Below, in pieces: positions 1 through 9,465 of a DNA stretch of 37,377 nt; the stretch's first letter is position 1, and every line of letters starts with the position of its first letter. The translations under genes and the position numbers were made by a program. The stretch comes from Deltaproteobacteria bacterium (GTDB lineage Bacteria > Myxococcota > Polyangia > Haliangiales > Haliangiaceae). Location of the stretch: NCBI GenBank assembly GCA_018262455.1, contig JAGSPR010000005.1, positions 1 to 37,377 of the forward strand, in the 5' to 3' direction. Under the pieces are notes generated by a model that worked only from the letters and a program-made list of their open reading frames with translations, was not told where the DNA came from and searched no databases.

Positions 1-600
1 GATCCCGATCCGCTGCTGCCCTGGGGCGTCGGGCGCGGTCTCCGGGGCCTCGACCCCGACAACGCGCATCGCCCCGACGACGACGGACGAAACGGGGACA
101 CCGGCCGGGGCGCGGGTCGCGAGCGCGTCGCGTGCGGCCTCCGAGACATACGGCGCGACGGTGGCGAGGGTCTCGGCGGAATGCCGCACGCGGTGCGCGG
201 TCGAGAACAGGCGGAACGCGAAGTCCTCGAACAGCACGTGCGAGAAGTCGGGATCGACGCGCTTGATGTCGTCGAGGGTGACCGCGCGTCGGAGCTCCAC
301 CGGCGGGCCGCTGTCCCAGTCCTTGTTCTGGTGCTGCTTGTACGCGCTGTACGCGAAGTACCCGATGATGATGCCGAGCAGCGGCAGGCCGACCTGCGGG
401 TAGTAGAAGATCAGCCGGAACAGCCACACGATCAGCTCGAAGATCGCGCCGCCGCCGCCGCCACCGCCGGAGCTGCCACCGTGACCGCCGCCGCCCGAGA
501 ACGACTGTCCGCCGCCCGGGCGCGCGACCGCGAGCTCGACGAGCAGCAGGACGAGCGTGGCGGCCGTGAGGCCGACCGCGAGACCGCGCCTGAGCGTCAT
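1..600 (-). CDS. TIM44-like domain membrane protein (3' end outside window)
   Basis: Two hundred codons are visible from an ATG at 600; the frame stays open to the left edge, so the C-terminus is missing. Residues 5-27 form a signal-like hydrophobic segment ending in AVA. A Gly/Ser-rich stretch (about 29-51) follows, then a second hydrophobic segment (about 52-85). The segment around DPDFSHVLFEDF (about residue 115) resembles the start of the TIM44-like domain found in bacterial membrane proteins of this layout. That domain in mitochondria tethers the import motor; its bacterial role is unclear. The start overlaps the stop of the TPM-like gene by 4 bases (ATGA), so the two are probably co-translated. 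The family call rests on recalled motif similarity and the truncated part cannot be judged. Confidence 0.75.
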   Translation of the reverse strand, partial: MTLRRGLAVGLTAATLVLLLVELAVARPGGGQSFSGGGGHGGSSGGGGGGGAIFELIVWLFRLIFYYPQVGLPLLGIIIGYFAYSAYKQHQNKDWDSGPPVELRRAVTLDDIKRVDPDFSHVLFEDFAFRLFSTAHRVRHSAETLATVAPYVSEAARDALATRAPAGVPVSSVVVGAMRVVGVEAPETAPDAPGQQRIGI

Positions 601-1241
601 CGCGGTGCCCGGTCGGCGCGCGCGAGATCGCTGTCGATCGAATCTGGCAGCTCGTTGACGTCGTCGTGACGCCTTGGCAGGCCATCGATCTTCGAGCCCA
701 GCTCGGCCAGCGCACGCGCGACCGCGGTGCCGCCCGAGGCCATCGCCGTGGTCAGGAGGGCCTCGGCGGCCGCCACGGTGGTGGGGGGTAACATCCGATC
801 GAGGCCGCTATCGGTCACCAGCGCGACCCGCTGCTCGAGCCACGAGATGTAGACCAGCAACCCGCTGCGATCGCGGGTGTTGTGGACGCCGCGCTCGACG
901 AACGTGGCACGCGCGGCGCGCGCGACCTGGCGATGCCGGCGCCCGGACGGCGTCAGCACGCGTTTGAGCGCGGGTAACAGCTCGACCAGGGCCCCCGACC
1001 CGAGCCCCACGACGAACGGATCGACGAGGATCGACAGCAGCCCGAATTCATACGGCGAGAACAGCATCACGGCGAGCGCGGCGAAGGCGACCACCGCGCC
1101 GACGATCACGTTGGCGTGGAGATAGCTCGCGGAGCGCCGGCGCACCGCGATCACCACCTCGATCGCGGTCGCCCCCTCGATCGATTCGACCGCCTGCTGG
1201 AACGCGGCTCGTGCCTCGTCGTCGAGGAATTGGGCACTCAC
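597..1241 (-). CDS. TPM-domain-like membrane protein
   Basis: A 214-residue protein starting at GTG 1241. Two hydrophobic segments (about 42-62 and 68-90) form a membrane hairpin between an N-terminal cytoplasmic or periplasmic helix region and a C-terminal part. The C-terminal part carries RSGLLVYISWLEQRVALVTD (about 126-144), which matches the core of TPM (TLP18.3/Psb32/MOLO-1) domains, where a strand pair of this kind lies before the acid-rich loop. It lies 33 bases after the menC-menE fusion on the same strand and overlaps the TIM44-like gene by 4 bases, a pairing that suggests a shared membrane role separate from menaquinone synthesis. No Shine-Dalgarno sequence precedes the GTG. Function unknown. 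Confidence 0.75.
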   Translation of the reverse strand: MSAQFLDDEARAAFQQAVESIEGATAIEVVIAVRRRSASYLHANVIVGAVVAFAALAVMLFSPYEFGLLSILVDPFVVGLGSGALVELLPALKRVLTPSGRRHRQVARAARATFVERGVHNTRDRSGLLVYISWLEQRVALVTDSGLDRMLPPTTVAAAEALLTTAMASGGTAVARALAELGSKIDGLPRRHDDVNELPDSIDSDLARADRAPR

Positions 1242-1274
1242 GGGGTGGGTATACCGTACGGCGCCGCGTTCGGG

Positions 1275-3620
1275 TCAGTGGTAGCGAACGGGTTCGCGCG
1301 GGAGCTGAGCGGCAGCGGGGCGATCGAGCTTGCCGCTCGCGATGCGCGGCAGCTCACGGACCACCGCGAGCTCGCGGGGCCGCGCGTGGGCGGGCAGGGC
1401 GGCATGCCAGCGCTGGATCGACCGCGGCTCGAAGTCCGGGGCCACGGCGATCGCCGCGCCGACGATCTGGCCCCACCGATCGTCCGCGATCCCGAACACG
1501 CACGCCGCCCGAACACCGGGAGTCGCGACCAGGACCGCCTCGACGGTCACCGGATGCACGTTCTCGCCGCCGGTGATGATGACGTCATCTGCACGACCGA
1601 GCACGTGGAGCTCGCCCGCTTCGAGGAAGCCAACATCCGCGGTGACGAGCTCGGGGGCGATCGGCGTGCGGTCGAGGTAGCAGGCCGCCAGCATCGGGGC
1701 GCGGATGCGGATCGCCGCCGGGGCGATGCGCGTGCCGGCGAACAGCTCGACGCCGACGAGCGGTACGAGCGGCGCCGCGGGATCTCCGGCGCGCGCGAGG
1801 GGTGCGGTCGCGACCTGACCGAGTGCCTCGGTCATGCCGTAGGTGACCAGGAACGGCACCTTGCGCGCGGCCGCGTCGGCAAGTAGCGCGGGGCTCGCAG
1901 CCGCGCCGCCGAGCAGCACCGCGCGCAGCTGGGCAGGTGGCCGCCAGGCAGGATCATCGAGCAGCGCGGCGAGCTGCGCTGGCACGAGCGAGGCGAGAGT
2001 GGATCGCTCGAGCAGCGCGGCGACCTCCGCCGGATCGAAGTCGCGGTCGAGCAGCACGAGGGGGCAACGCGCGACGAGGCATCGCACGACGATCGCGAGC
2101 CCACCCGCGTGCGCCAGCGACAGCGCGACGAGCCAGCGATCGTCGTGGCGGATCCCGAGCTGAGCTATGCTCGCCTGCGCCGCCGCGAGCAGGCCTCGGC
2201 GAGTGAGCACGACGCCGCGCGGTGCGCCCGTCGAGCCCGAGGTGAACAGGATCGCTCCGGCGTCCGCGACAGGCCGCGTCTCGGCCACGAGCGCGCGCTG
2301 GCGGGCGAGCTCCTCCGCCGGCTGGGCGGGGTGGAGCAGAGCGATCGGCTGCGCGCCGGCGAGCGCGGCGTGGATCGCGCCGATGGTGTCGAGCGAGGGG
2401 GTGGCGATCACGACGTGTGCGGCGGTCGCGCGCGCGGCCGCCGCGCGGAAGTCGAGCGTGCCGGTCCGCGTGAGGATCGCGGGCCGGTCGGGGACGTACC
2501 GGGCGGCCGATCGGATCGAGAGCGGGTCGTCGAGCGACGCCACGACGGTCTCCAGATCGCGGCCGACACCCAGGCCTGGCGTGCGCGCGGCGTGGAGACG
2601 CGTGGTCGCGAGTTGCGGGATCGCGACCGACCACGCCGCGAGGGCCGGGTGCGGCGCGAGCCCGACCGCAGGCTCGCCGCCGATCGCGAGGGCAAGCTCG
2701 CAGCACGCGGACATGCCGATCGGCCCCTCGAGCGCGTGGGTCACGATCGGCATGACCCCGTGGGCGCGCGCGCGTGCGGCCAGCGCCAGGCACGCGGCGA
2801 TCCCGCCGAGGACCGTGGGCTTGAGCACGAGCGCGGCGAGCGAGCGGGATCCGAGGGCTGCGGCGAGCTCGGCGCCGGTGAGGGTCGGCAGGCTCTCGTC
2901 GAGCGCGAGCTTGAGCTCGAGGTCGTCAGCGAGCAGTGATCGACTGTCGATGCACGGCTCCTCGACGTAGTCGATCGGCAGATCCGCGAGGGCGGCGAGC
3001 CGATCGCGGACCGCCGCGCGCGGCCAGCGCTGGTTCGCATCGAGCCGCAGGCGCGCTCGGGGCGCTGCGCTCGCGATGGCGCGGACTCGCTCGAGGTCCC
3101 CCTCGGGGCCGACCTTGATCTTGAGGCAGCGATAGCCGGCCGCGACCGCGGATCGCGCCTCCGTCACGTCCTCGACCACGGCGTTCACCGCCAGCTCGCG
3201 CGGCGAGCCTGGTCGGATCGCGAACGGGCTCGCGAACAGGCTCGCGATCGAGCAGCGGCGGTCGATCGCGAGCGCGTCGAGCAGCGCGGTCTCGATCGCG
3301 AACCGGGCCGATGGTGCGGTCAGCCGCGCGGCGAATGCCGCGATCGCATCGGGATCCGCGGCGACCTCGAACGGGACCGCGAGGGCGGCGAGCTCGGCTG
3401 CCAGCGCTTCGAGCGGCGAAGCCGCGAGGACCGGAATGGCAGAGCGAGAGCGGAGCTCGAGCAGGTCGGCCGACAGCGGGGCCGCTTCGCCGAGTCCGCG
3501 CGTGCCGTGCTCGGTCGTGAGCTCGACGAGGATCGCGGTGCGCTGCAGGCGGCCGTGGGCCGCGCCCCTGTCCGTGATGCTCCAGTGGACCCAGCGGGTG
3601 GCGAGCGCGACGATACGCAT
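1275..3620 (-). CDS. menC-menE: Fused o-succinylbenzoate synthase / o-succinylbenzoate-CoA ligase (MenC-MenE)
   Basis: A single 781-residue frame joins two successive enzymes of menaquinone synthesis. Residues 1-355 are an enolase-superfamily MenC (SHCHC dehydration to OSB). K167 and K169 (CLKIKVG), D194 (LRLDANQ), E220 (YVEEPC), D241 (LALDES) and K267 (LVLKPT) match the catalytic lysines and metal ligands. Residues about 365-781 are an adenylate-forming MenE (OSB to OSB-CoA): ATP loop FTSGSTGAPRG (459-469), YGMTEALGQV (594-603), GRADDVIITGGENVHP (675-690) and the catalytic-lysine motif PRIASGKLDR with K764. The N-terminal part of the ligase is shorter than usual, with about 90 residues before the ATP loop. 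The ATG lies 6 bases after menA. All key residues are present in both halves, so both are probably active. It is the last men gene in the operon. Confidence 0.95.
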   Translation of the reverse strand: MRIVALATRWVHWSITDRGAAHGRLQRTAILVELTTEHGTRGLGEAAPLSADLLELRSRSAIPVLAASPLEALAAELAALAVPFEVAADPDAIAAFAARLTAPSARFAIETALLDALAIDRRCSIASLFASPFAIRPGSPRELAVNAVVEDVTEARSAVAAGYRCLKIKVGPEGDLERVRAIASAAPRARLRLDANQRWPRAAVRDRLAALADLPIDYVEEPCIDSRSLLADDLELKLALDESLPTLTGAELAAALGSRSLAALVLKPTVLGGIAACLALAARARAHGVMPIVTHALEGPIGMSACCELALAIGGEPAVGLAPHPALAAWSVAIPQLATTRLHAARTPGLGVGRDLETVVASLDDPLSIRSAARYVPDRPAILTRTGTLDFRAAAARATAAHVVIATPSLDTIGAIHAALAGAQPIALLHPAQPAEELARQRALVAETRPVADAGAILFTSGSTGAPRGVVLTRRGLLAAAQASIAQLGIRHDDRWLVALSLAHAGGLAIVVRCLVARCPLVLLDRDFDPAEVAALLERSTLASLVPAQLAALLDDPAWRPPAQLRAVLLGGAAASPALLADAAARKVPFLVTYGMTEALGQVATAPLARAGDPAAPLVPLVGVELFAGTRIAPAAIRIRAPMLAACYLDRTPIAPELVTADVGFLEAGELHVLGRADDVIITGGENVHPVTVEAVLVATPGVRAACVFGIADDRWGQIVGAAIAVAPDFEPRSIQRWHAALPAHARPRELAVVRELPRIASGKLDRPAAAQLPREPVRYH

Positions 3621-3626
3621 CGCGGC

Positions 3627-4541
3627 TCAGCGGGCCAGGACCAGGCCGGCGGTGAACAGCGCCCCGTGGAGCAGGAGCAGCTGGGCGGTGGCGGCCAGCG
3701 AGCGATTGAAGGCCGGGCCGTCGGCGCACGCGGCGAGCTGGCGGAGCCGAGCGAGCGCGAGCGGGGCGGTCAGGACCGGAAGCGCAGCGAACGGGTGCCC
3801 GGCGACGGCGAGCCCCAGCGGGACCGCATACGCGAGCGCGAGGAGGCCAGCGTACTCGAACAGCGCGGCGCGACGGCCGAACCGGACGGCGAGCGTCCGT
3901 TTGCCGGCGCGGGTGTCACCGAGCCGGTCGCGCAGGTTGTTGACGACCAGGATGGCGGTCGCGAGCGCGCCGACCGGAAGCGAGGCCCAGCACGCCACGG
4001 CTGGCACGTGACCGAGCTGGACGAACACCGTGCCGCACACGGCCACGAAGCCGAAGAACGCCATCACGAACACGTCGCCGAGGCCGTGGTAGCCGAGTGG
4101 CCACGGTCCGCCGGTGTACGCGATGCCCGAGAGGATCGAGGCGAGCCCGATCGCGACGACCGGCCAGCCCGCGACGGCGACGAGGTAGATCCCGAAGGCC
4201 GCGGCCAGCCCGAACGCGGCGATCATCGCGCGCTTCATGGCAGCTGCGGTGATGAGGCCGGCGGCGACGGCACGCGTCGGACCCAGGCGATCGGGGCCGT
4301 CGGCACCGCGCTCTGCGTCGAACACGTCGTTCGCGAAGTTCGTGCCGACCTGGATCGCGAGCGCGCCTGCGAGCGCCGCCAGGGCGGGCCCCCATGCGAC
4401 CTCGGCGGCGGCGGCGGCGCACGCCGTCCCCACCGCGACCGGGATCACCGCCGCCGGCAGCGTGCGGGGGCGCGCGGCGGAGAGCCACGTCGCGACGGAG
4501 CCCTGCGCGCTGGTCCGCTCCGCTTCTCGGTGCGTCACCAC
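3627..4541 (-). CDS. menA: 1,4-dihydroxy-2-naphthoate polyprenyltransferase
   Basis: A 304-residue polytopic membrane enzyme of the UbiA superfamily. It joins the polyprenyl chain to DHNA with loss of CO2, giving demethylmenaquinone. The first Asp-rich prenyl diphosphate/Mg binding motif is at about 67-84 ([18 protein letters not shown]). The rest is a series of hydrophobic helices rich in Ala, Leu and Gly. N-terminal [17 protein letters not shown] is typical of MenA. GTG at 4541 (GTG GTG ACG) is chosen because GAGGAG stands just upstream; the second GTG codon is an equal alternative. Seven bases separate it from menB upstream and 6 from menC-menE downstream. Its prenyl substrate is probably made by the synthase encoded at the head of the same operon. 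Confidence 0.95.
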   Translation of the reverse strand: MVTHREAERTSAQGSVATWLSAARPRTLPAAVIPVAVGTACAAAAAEVAWGPALAALAGALAIQVGTNFANDVFDAERGADGPDRLGPTRAVAAGLITAAAMKRAMIAAFGLAAAFGIYLVAVAGWPVVAIGLASILSGIAYTGGPWPLGYHGLGDVFVMAFFGFVAVCGTVFVQLGHVPAVACWASLPVGALATAILVVNNLRDRLGDTRAGKRTLAVRFGRRAALFEYAGLLALAYAVPLGLAVAGHPFAALPVLTAPLALARLRQLAACADGPAFNRSLAATAQLLLLHGALFTAGLVLAR

Positions 4542-4548
4542 GGGCTCC

Positions 4549-5373
4549 TCACGGATACCGCTTGAACTTCGTGAAATCGGGCGGCCGCTTCTCGAGGAAC
4601 GCTTCCTTGCCTTCCCGGCCCTCGTCGGTCGTGTAGTACATGAGCGTCGCCGAGCCGGCGAACGCCATCATGCCGGCCTGGCCGTCGCAGTCCGCGTTCA
4701 TCGCCATCTTGAGGAAGCGAAGCGCGGTCGGGGAGTGCTGCAGCATCTCGCGGCACCATTGCAGCGTGGTGGCCTCGAGCTCGGCGAGCGGCACGACGGT
4801 GTTGACGAGGCCCATGTCGAGCGCCTCGCGCGCATCGTACTGCCGGCACAGGAACCAGATCTCGCGCGCCTTCTTCTGGCCGACGATGCGGGCGAGGTAG
4901 GCACTGCCGAAGCCAGCGTCGAAGCTTCCGACGCGCGGACCGGTCTGGCCGAACCGCGCGTTGTCGGCGGCGATCGTCAGGTCGCAGACGAGGTGCAGCA
5001 CGTGGCCTCCGCCGATCGCGTAGCCCGCGACCATCGCGACCACGGGCTTGGGCAAGTAGCGGATCCGCATCTGCAGATCGAGCACGTTGAGCCGCGGCAC
5101 CCCATCGCTGCCGACGTAGCCGCCGGTGCCGCGGACGCGTTGATCGCCACCCGAGCAGAAGGCGGCGTCGCCGGCGCCGGTGAGGATCACGACGCCGATC
5201 GAGGCATCATCGCGCGCGTCATCGAACGCTCGGATCATCTCGGCCACGGTGCGCGGCCGGAACGCGTTGTGCACCTCGGGGCGGTTGATCGTGATCTTCG
5301 CGATCCCGTCGGCGGAGACCTCGTAGAGGATGTCTTCGTAGCCGGGTCGGCGGGTCCAGGTGATGTCGGTCAT
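4549..5373 (-). CDS. menB: 1,4-dihydroxy-2-naphthoyl-CoA synthase
   Basis: A 274-residue crotonase-fold enzyme that closes the ring of OSB-CoA to DHNA-CoA. Similarity to recalled MenB sequences is dense throughout: [42 protein letters not shown] (oxyanion-hole region, 117-135), [14 protein letters not shown] (141-154, with S150 and D152 in catalytic positions), and the C-terminal [13 protein letters not shown]145 in the QTG motif is the residue that marks type I, bicarbonate-using enzymes; type II enzymes carry Asp there. Length is normal. The ATG overlaps the menD stop by 4 bases (ATGA). Confidence 0.97.
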   Translation of the reverse strand: MTDITWTRRPGYEDILYEVSADGIAKITINRPEVHNAFRPRTVAEMIRAFDDARDDASIGVVILTGAGDAAFCSGGDQRVRGTGGYVGSDGVPRLNVLDLQMRIRYLPKPVVAMVAGYAIGGGHVLHLVCDLTIAADNARFGQTGPRVGSFDAGFGSAYLARIVGQKKAREIWFLCRQYDAREALDMGLVNTVVPLAELEATTLQWCREMLQHSPTALRFLKMAMNADCDGQAGMMAFAGSATLMYYTTDEGREGKEAFLEKRPPDFTKFKRYP

Positions 5374-7160
5374 GGGTCTCCTCCAAGCTTGCCGAGCGCG
5401 GGTTGCGGATAGAGCTCGATCGCGGTGCGGCGCACGTCATGGGCGCCGGATGTGGTGACGGGTGCGTGGATCACGGTGACGCCCGCGGTCGCGAGTGCGG
5501 TCGTCACGGCGGCGGCCGTGGCTGCGGCGGATCCGGCGGTGATCGCGGATGCGCCGAACGCACGGGCGACGGTCGCCGGATCGAGCTCCGGCGCGGTCAG
5601 CCAGTATCGATCGAACGCGGCCCCCAGGTCGGCACGTGCGACCGGGAGCCCGGCGAAGATCTGGCCGCCCCGGTTATCGATCACGAGGATCGCAAGCGGC
5701 GCGGCGGCACAGCGGGCCGCGAGCAGTCCGCCGATGTCGTGCGCGAAGCTGACGTCGCCGAGCACGAGCAGCACCGGTCGTCCCGCGGTCGTCGCGCCCG
5801 CGGCCGAGGCGATGAGGCCATCGATGCCGGCGGCTCCTCGCTGCGTGATCACCGCGCAGCGCCTGGCATGCCGGCCGATCTCGGCAGTCCGGGCCACCTG
5901 ATCGACGACGCGGATCGGGAGGCTGTTGCCGATCTGCAGGATCGCGCCGTCGGGCATCGCGCCGAGTGCCGCCCGGACCACCGCGCTCTCGCTGCCCGGA
6001 TGTGCCTCCAGCGCACGGTCGACCGCGGCCTCCGCCTGCTGCTCGATCGCGCACCAGTCATCGAGCCACTCCGTCCGCGTCGGCAGCTCGGATGTCGGCG
6101 CCAGCGCAGCTGCCAGCGCGCTCACCGCGTGCGCGACGTCACCGAGGATCACGCCACGCGCCGTGGAGTCCGGATCACGCCAGCTCGAGCCGGCGAGGAT
6201 CCACCGGGCTGGCCTGGTGCGCGCAACCCAGCCGGGCCACGAGGCGGCGACCGGCTCGGCGCCGAGCTGCAGCACGAGTGCGGGCGCAGGCACGCGATCC
6301 GCCGGGACCAGATCGAGGTGATCGACGAAGACCACGCGGGCTGGACGCGGGCCGAACCGCAGCTGACTGCCGGCCTCGGCCACGAGCGGGTACCCCGTGC
6401 GCACGGCGAGCCCGAACACGGCTTCACGCGCGCTCGCGAGCTCGACCGGCATAGCGCCTACCACGATGACGCCGCGTGGCTCGACGCTGATCGCGGAGGC
6501 GAGCTCGGCGATCGCTGCCGGATCGGGCACGAGACGGGGTGGCGCGAGGACGCGAGGTCCGCGCAGCGCGGTCGCGAGCTGGGCGAGCACGCGATGGTCG
6601 CCCGTGACCGGGCGTGCGGGCTCGAGCGGCTTGCGCAGGGGGACGTTGACGTGGACAGGACCAGGGCAGGGGCCGAGCGCCATCGTGATCGCCTGGATCA
6701 CCGTGCGGCGGACCGCGCGAAGCGAGGCCTCACTCGCGACCGGCGCTCCGAGATCGTACGCGCCGCGCACGAAGCCGCCATAGAGCCCGCGCTGGGCGAT
6801 GGTCTGCGAGGCTCCGCAGTCCTGCAGCTCGGGCGGCCGATCCGCGGTCACGACGACCAGCGGCACACCGGCCATGCTGGCCTCGATGACGGCCGGCAGG
6901 TAGTGCGCGGCTGCGGTGCCGCTGGTGCAGACGACGCAGGCAGGCTTGCCGGTCGCGCGCGCGACCCCGAGCGCGAAGAACGCGGCTGCGCGCTCGTCGA
7001 TGATCGTGACGAGGCGCAGCGCATCGTGCTCGGTCGCAGCGAGGGCCGCGACCAGCGGGGTCGACCGCGAGCCCGGGCTGGTCACGCAGACGGTGATCCC
7101 GGCGTCGACGAGTGTCGCCGCGACCAGCTCGGCCCAGATCGTCTGGACCTCGGCGCTCAC
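5370..7160 (-). CDS. menD: 2-succinyl-5-enolpyruvyl-6-hydroxy-3-cyclohexene-1-carboxylate synthase
   Basis: A 596-residue thiamine-diphosphate enzyme that adds 2-oxoglutarate to isochorismate (SEPHCHC synthase). [10 protein letters not shown] (27-36), the catalytic-Glu segment [13 protein letters not shown] (E56) and [17 protein letters not shown] (78-94) mark the N-terminal domain. The cofactor motif [12 protein letters not shown] starts at 468 and ends with the Asn of [10 protein letters not shown]. The frame is open further upstream to 7442, but GTG 7160 is chosen: GAGGAG precedes it, it overlaps the menF stop as GTGA, and the homology starts there. It ends inside an ATGA shared with menB. 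Confidence 0.96.
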   Translation of the reverse strand: MSAEVQTIWAELVAATLVDAGITVCVTSPGSRSTPLVAALAATEHDALRLVTIIDERAAAFFALGVARATGKPACVVCTSGTAAAHYLPAVIEASMAGVPLVVVTADRPPELQDCGASQTIAQRGLYGGFVRGAYDLGAPVASEASLRAVRRTVIQAITMALGPCPGPVHVNVPLRKPLEPARPVTGDHRVLAQLATALRGPRVLAPPRLVPDPAAIAELASAISVEPRGVIVVGAMPVELASAREAVFGLAVRTGYPLVAEAGSQLRFGPRPARVVFVDHLDLVPADRVPAPALVLQLGAEPVAASWPGWVARTRPARWILAGSSWRDPDSTARGVILGDVAHAVSALAAALAPTSELPTRTEWLDDWCAIEQQAEAAVDRALEAHPGSESAVVRAALGAMPDGAILQIGNSLPIRVVDQVARTAEIGRHARRCAVITQRGAAGIDGLIASAAGATTAGRPVLLVLGDVSFAHDIGGLLAARCAAAPLAILVIDNRGGQIFAGLPVARADLGAAFDRYWLTAPELDPATVARAFGASAITAGSAAATAAAVTTALATAGVTVIHAPVTTSGAHDVRRTAIELYPQPALGKLGGDP

Positions 7161-8689
7161 CGATCGGCTCCTCTGCCCGCGTAGGTGCCCACGCTGGCGA
7201 CCCGCGCGACCGCCGGCTCGAGCGCGCCGAGCATCGCCCGCAGCTTGAGCTCGGTCTCGGCGAGCTCGCGATCCGGATCGGATCCGGCGACGATCCCGGC
7301 GCCCGCCCACAGGTGAGCGCGGTTGCCGACGACCACACCCGAGCGGATCGCGACGGCGAGCTCGCCGTTGCCGTCGCGATCGAACCAGCCGACGGGCGAC
7401 GCGTACCAGCCGCGCGCGACCGGCTCGTGCGATCGGATCCACTCGACGGCGACGTCGGTCGGAGTCCCGCCCACCGCGGGAGTCGGGTGCAGCCGAGCCG
7501 CGAGCTCGAGCACGTGCGGCGGCGTGCGCGAGCTCGCTCGGAACGGCGTGTGGAGGTGGAGCACGTGGCGCAACACGCGGACGATCGGCTCGTCCGGCGC
7601 CTCGACGACGGCCCCGGTGCTCTCGAGCGCGGCGCGGATCGCACGCACCACGAGATCGTGCTCGCGACGGTCCTTCGCGCTCGCGAGCAGAGCCGCCGCC
7701 GCCTCGCGATCATCGCTGCCGTCATGGCGCACGGTGCCCGCGAGCGCATCGCACAGCACCACGCCGTCGGCGCGCTGCACGAGCCTCTCGGGGCTGGCGG
7801 CCACGAGGGTCCCGCCGCCGGGAGGACGCACCAGGACGCGCACGCAATCGGGGTGACGCTCGTCGAGCGCCGCGAGGAGCTCCGCCGCGCGGACTGGACC
7901 GGCAAGCACGACGCTGCAGGTTCGCGCCGCGACGATCTTCGAGCACATCTCGCGCGAGATCGCGCTCGTGATCGCCTCGATCTGGCCGCGCCACTGCTCG
8001 ACGCTCGCGTGACCGCGCTCGATCATCGCGGGTTGCGCGGGCGCGATCGGACGGGCCTCGAACGCGGCGCGATGGATCGCCAGCTCGGCCTGCCAGCGCG
8101 GCGCTTCCCCGGCCTCGGCCTGGTCGACCGCGAGGACCAGCCATGCGCACACGCCGTCGTGGACGTACGTCCAGCGCGGCAGCGCGAACCACGCATCTCC
8201 GAACCCCAGCCAGGGCGCGCGATCCGCGGCACCGGGCGCGAACGCAGCGCCACCCAGGAAGCGCGGGCGTGCAAGCCCGAGCGTTTCGCACGGGACGACG
8301 CGGGTGGCGGAGCTGACGTCGGCGGCGAGGATCGCGCCGGAGATCTGGAGCGCCTGCGCACGCTCGATGACCTCGGTCCACCGGCTGGCGCCTGTCCCAC
8401 GCAGCTCTCGCGTGACGCCGACACCGACGATCGTGTGGAGCGAAGCCGGCTCGGCGCCGGGCGACGTCCAGCTGACGAGCGGCACATCGCGCCACGCATC
8501 GACGATCACCGGCGCGGCGACCACCGGCGCGGGCAGCGCGATGAAGGTGATCCCGTCGCCTCGTCGCGCGACCGCGAGCGCCGCACCGAGATGATCGACC
8601 GCGGTGGTGGCGCGGGGCTCGGGCCGGCGATCAGCCATCGTGCTCGGCTCGAACGGCGCCGCGAGCGGCGGGCTGATCGACGCCGTCAC
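7157..8689 (-). CDS. menF: Isochorismate synthase
   Basis: A 510-residue chorismate-binding enzyme that converts chorismate to isochorismate, the first step of the pathway. The C-terminal half has the family signatures: KDRREHDLVV, HPTPAVGGTPTDVA, RGWYASPVGW and AGAGIVAGSDPDRELAETELK, with the Mg-binding and base residues in the usual places. The N-terminal half is the divergent beta-rich part of the fold. GTG 8689 is preferred over an ATG at 8725 because GGAGGAG lies just before it and it forms a GTGA overlap with the menG stop. The gene ends in a GTGA shared with menD. Confidence 0.95.
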   Translation of the reverse strand: MTASISPPLAAPFEPSTMADRRPEPRATTAVDHLGAALAVARRGDGITFIALPAPVVAAPVIVDAWRDVPLVSWTSPGAEPASLHTIVGVGVTRELRGTGASRWTEVIERAQALQISGAILAADVSSATRVVPCETLGLARPRFLGGAAFAPGAADRAPWLGFGDAWFALPRWTYVHDGVCAWLVLAVDQAEAGEAPRWQAELAIHRAAFEARPIAPAQPAMIERGHASVEQWRGQIEAITSAISREMCSKIVAARTCSVVLAGPVRAAELLAALDERHPDCVRVLVRPPGGGTLVAASPERLVQRADGVVLCDALAGTVRHDGSDDREAAAALLASAKDRREHDLVVRAIRAALESTGAVVEAPDEPIVRVLRHVLHLHTPFRASSRTPPHVLELAARLHPTPAVGGTPTDVAVEWIRSHEPVARGWYASPVGWFDRDGNGELAVAIRSGVVVGNRAHLWAGAGIVAGSDPDRELAETELKLRAMLGALEPAVARVASVGTYAGRGADR

Positions 8690-9465
8690 GACTCCTCCAT
8701 CGGGGTCGCGACGTACAGCGTGCACGAGCCGAAGGTCAGCGGCCTGACCTCGATGACGTGAAGGCCGGCCTGGACCATCAGCTGCGCGAACTCCTCGGCC
8801 GGCGGAAATGCCGCGATCGACTTCTGGAGGTAGGCGTATTCGCGCGCGCCGGAGAGCAGCGCTCCGAGCCGAGGGACCACGTGACGCGTGTGGATCCGCG
8901 CGATCCGTCCGAGCAAGCCCGTGCGCGGCTCGCCGAGCTCGAGCACCGCGATCCGTCCGCCCGGGCGCACGACGCGCGCCATCTCGCGAAGCGCTGCGAG
9001 CCGATCGGGCACGTTCCGGATCCCGAACGCGATGGTCGCGGCGTCCATCTCGCAGCTCCGGTACGGCAACTGTTGCGCATCGCCGACGACCAGCGAGACG
9101 CGATCGGTGAGCCCCCGGCGCGCGAGCTTGTCACCAGCGATCGCGAGCATCTTCGTCGAAGGATCGAGCCCGAACACGATCGCGCCAGCGCAGCTGCGTG
9201 CGATGTCGATCGCGAGGTCACCGGTCCCGGTGGCGATGTCGAGCACGCGTGGCCGCTCGCCGAGCTGCAGCGCTTTCACCGTCCGGCGCCGCCAGCCCTT
9301 GTCGAGGCCGAGCGAGAGCACGCGGTTGACGAAGTCGTAGCGTCGCGCGATCCGATCGAACATCGCGCCACTGCCCAGCGCGGGCAGGGCGAGCCCGGCG
9401 GCTGGTGGGACGGGGGCGGGGGCGGGGACAGGGACAGGGGCGGGGCCAGGGGCGGGATCGATCAT
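8686..9465 (-). CDS. menG: Demethylmenaquinone C-methyltransferase
   Basis: A 259-residue SAM-dependent methyltransferase of the UbiE/MenG family that performs the last step of menaquinone synthesis. MFDRIARRYDFVNRVLSLG, VLDIATGTGDLAIDIA (SAM glycine loop), GLDPSTKML, AFGIRNVPDR and VVRPGGRIAVLELGEP are clear family motifs. The first 25 or so residues form a Pro/Ala repeat (PAPGPAPVPVPAPAPVP) encoded by a G/C-simple stretch that homologues would not be expected to share. ATG 9465 overlaps the upstream stop as ATGA. The frame is open further upstream, but that part translates to Arg-rich low-complexity sequence and lies over the prenyl synthase gene. With no ubiquinone genes seen, the MenG role is the simpler reading. 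Confidence 0.95.
   Translation of the reverse strand: MIDPAPGPAPVPVPAPAPVPPAAGLALPALGSGAMFDRIARRYDFVNRVLSLGLDKGWRRRTVKALQLGERPRVLDIATGTGDLAIDIARSCAGAIVFGLDPSTKMLAIAGDKLARRGLTDRVSLVVGDAQQLPYRSCEMDAATIAFGIRNVPDRLAALREMARVVRPGGRIAVLELGEPRTGLLGRIARIHTRHVVPRLGALLSGAREYAYLQKSIAAFPPAEEFAQLMVQAGLHVIEVRPLTFGSCTLYVATPMEES

Noticed and set aside
7161..7442. N-terminal extension of the menD frame
   Set aside because: It overlaps menF and lacks homology; GTG 7160 has GAGGAG and a GTGA overlap.
5403..8761. Long plus-strand open frames opposite menD and menF
   Set aside because: They are rich in Arg, Asp, Gly and Ala, have no recognisable motif, and lie fully antisense to certain enzymes. High GC removes stop codons and creates such shadows.
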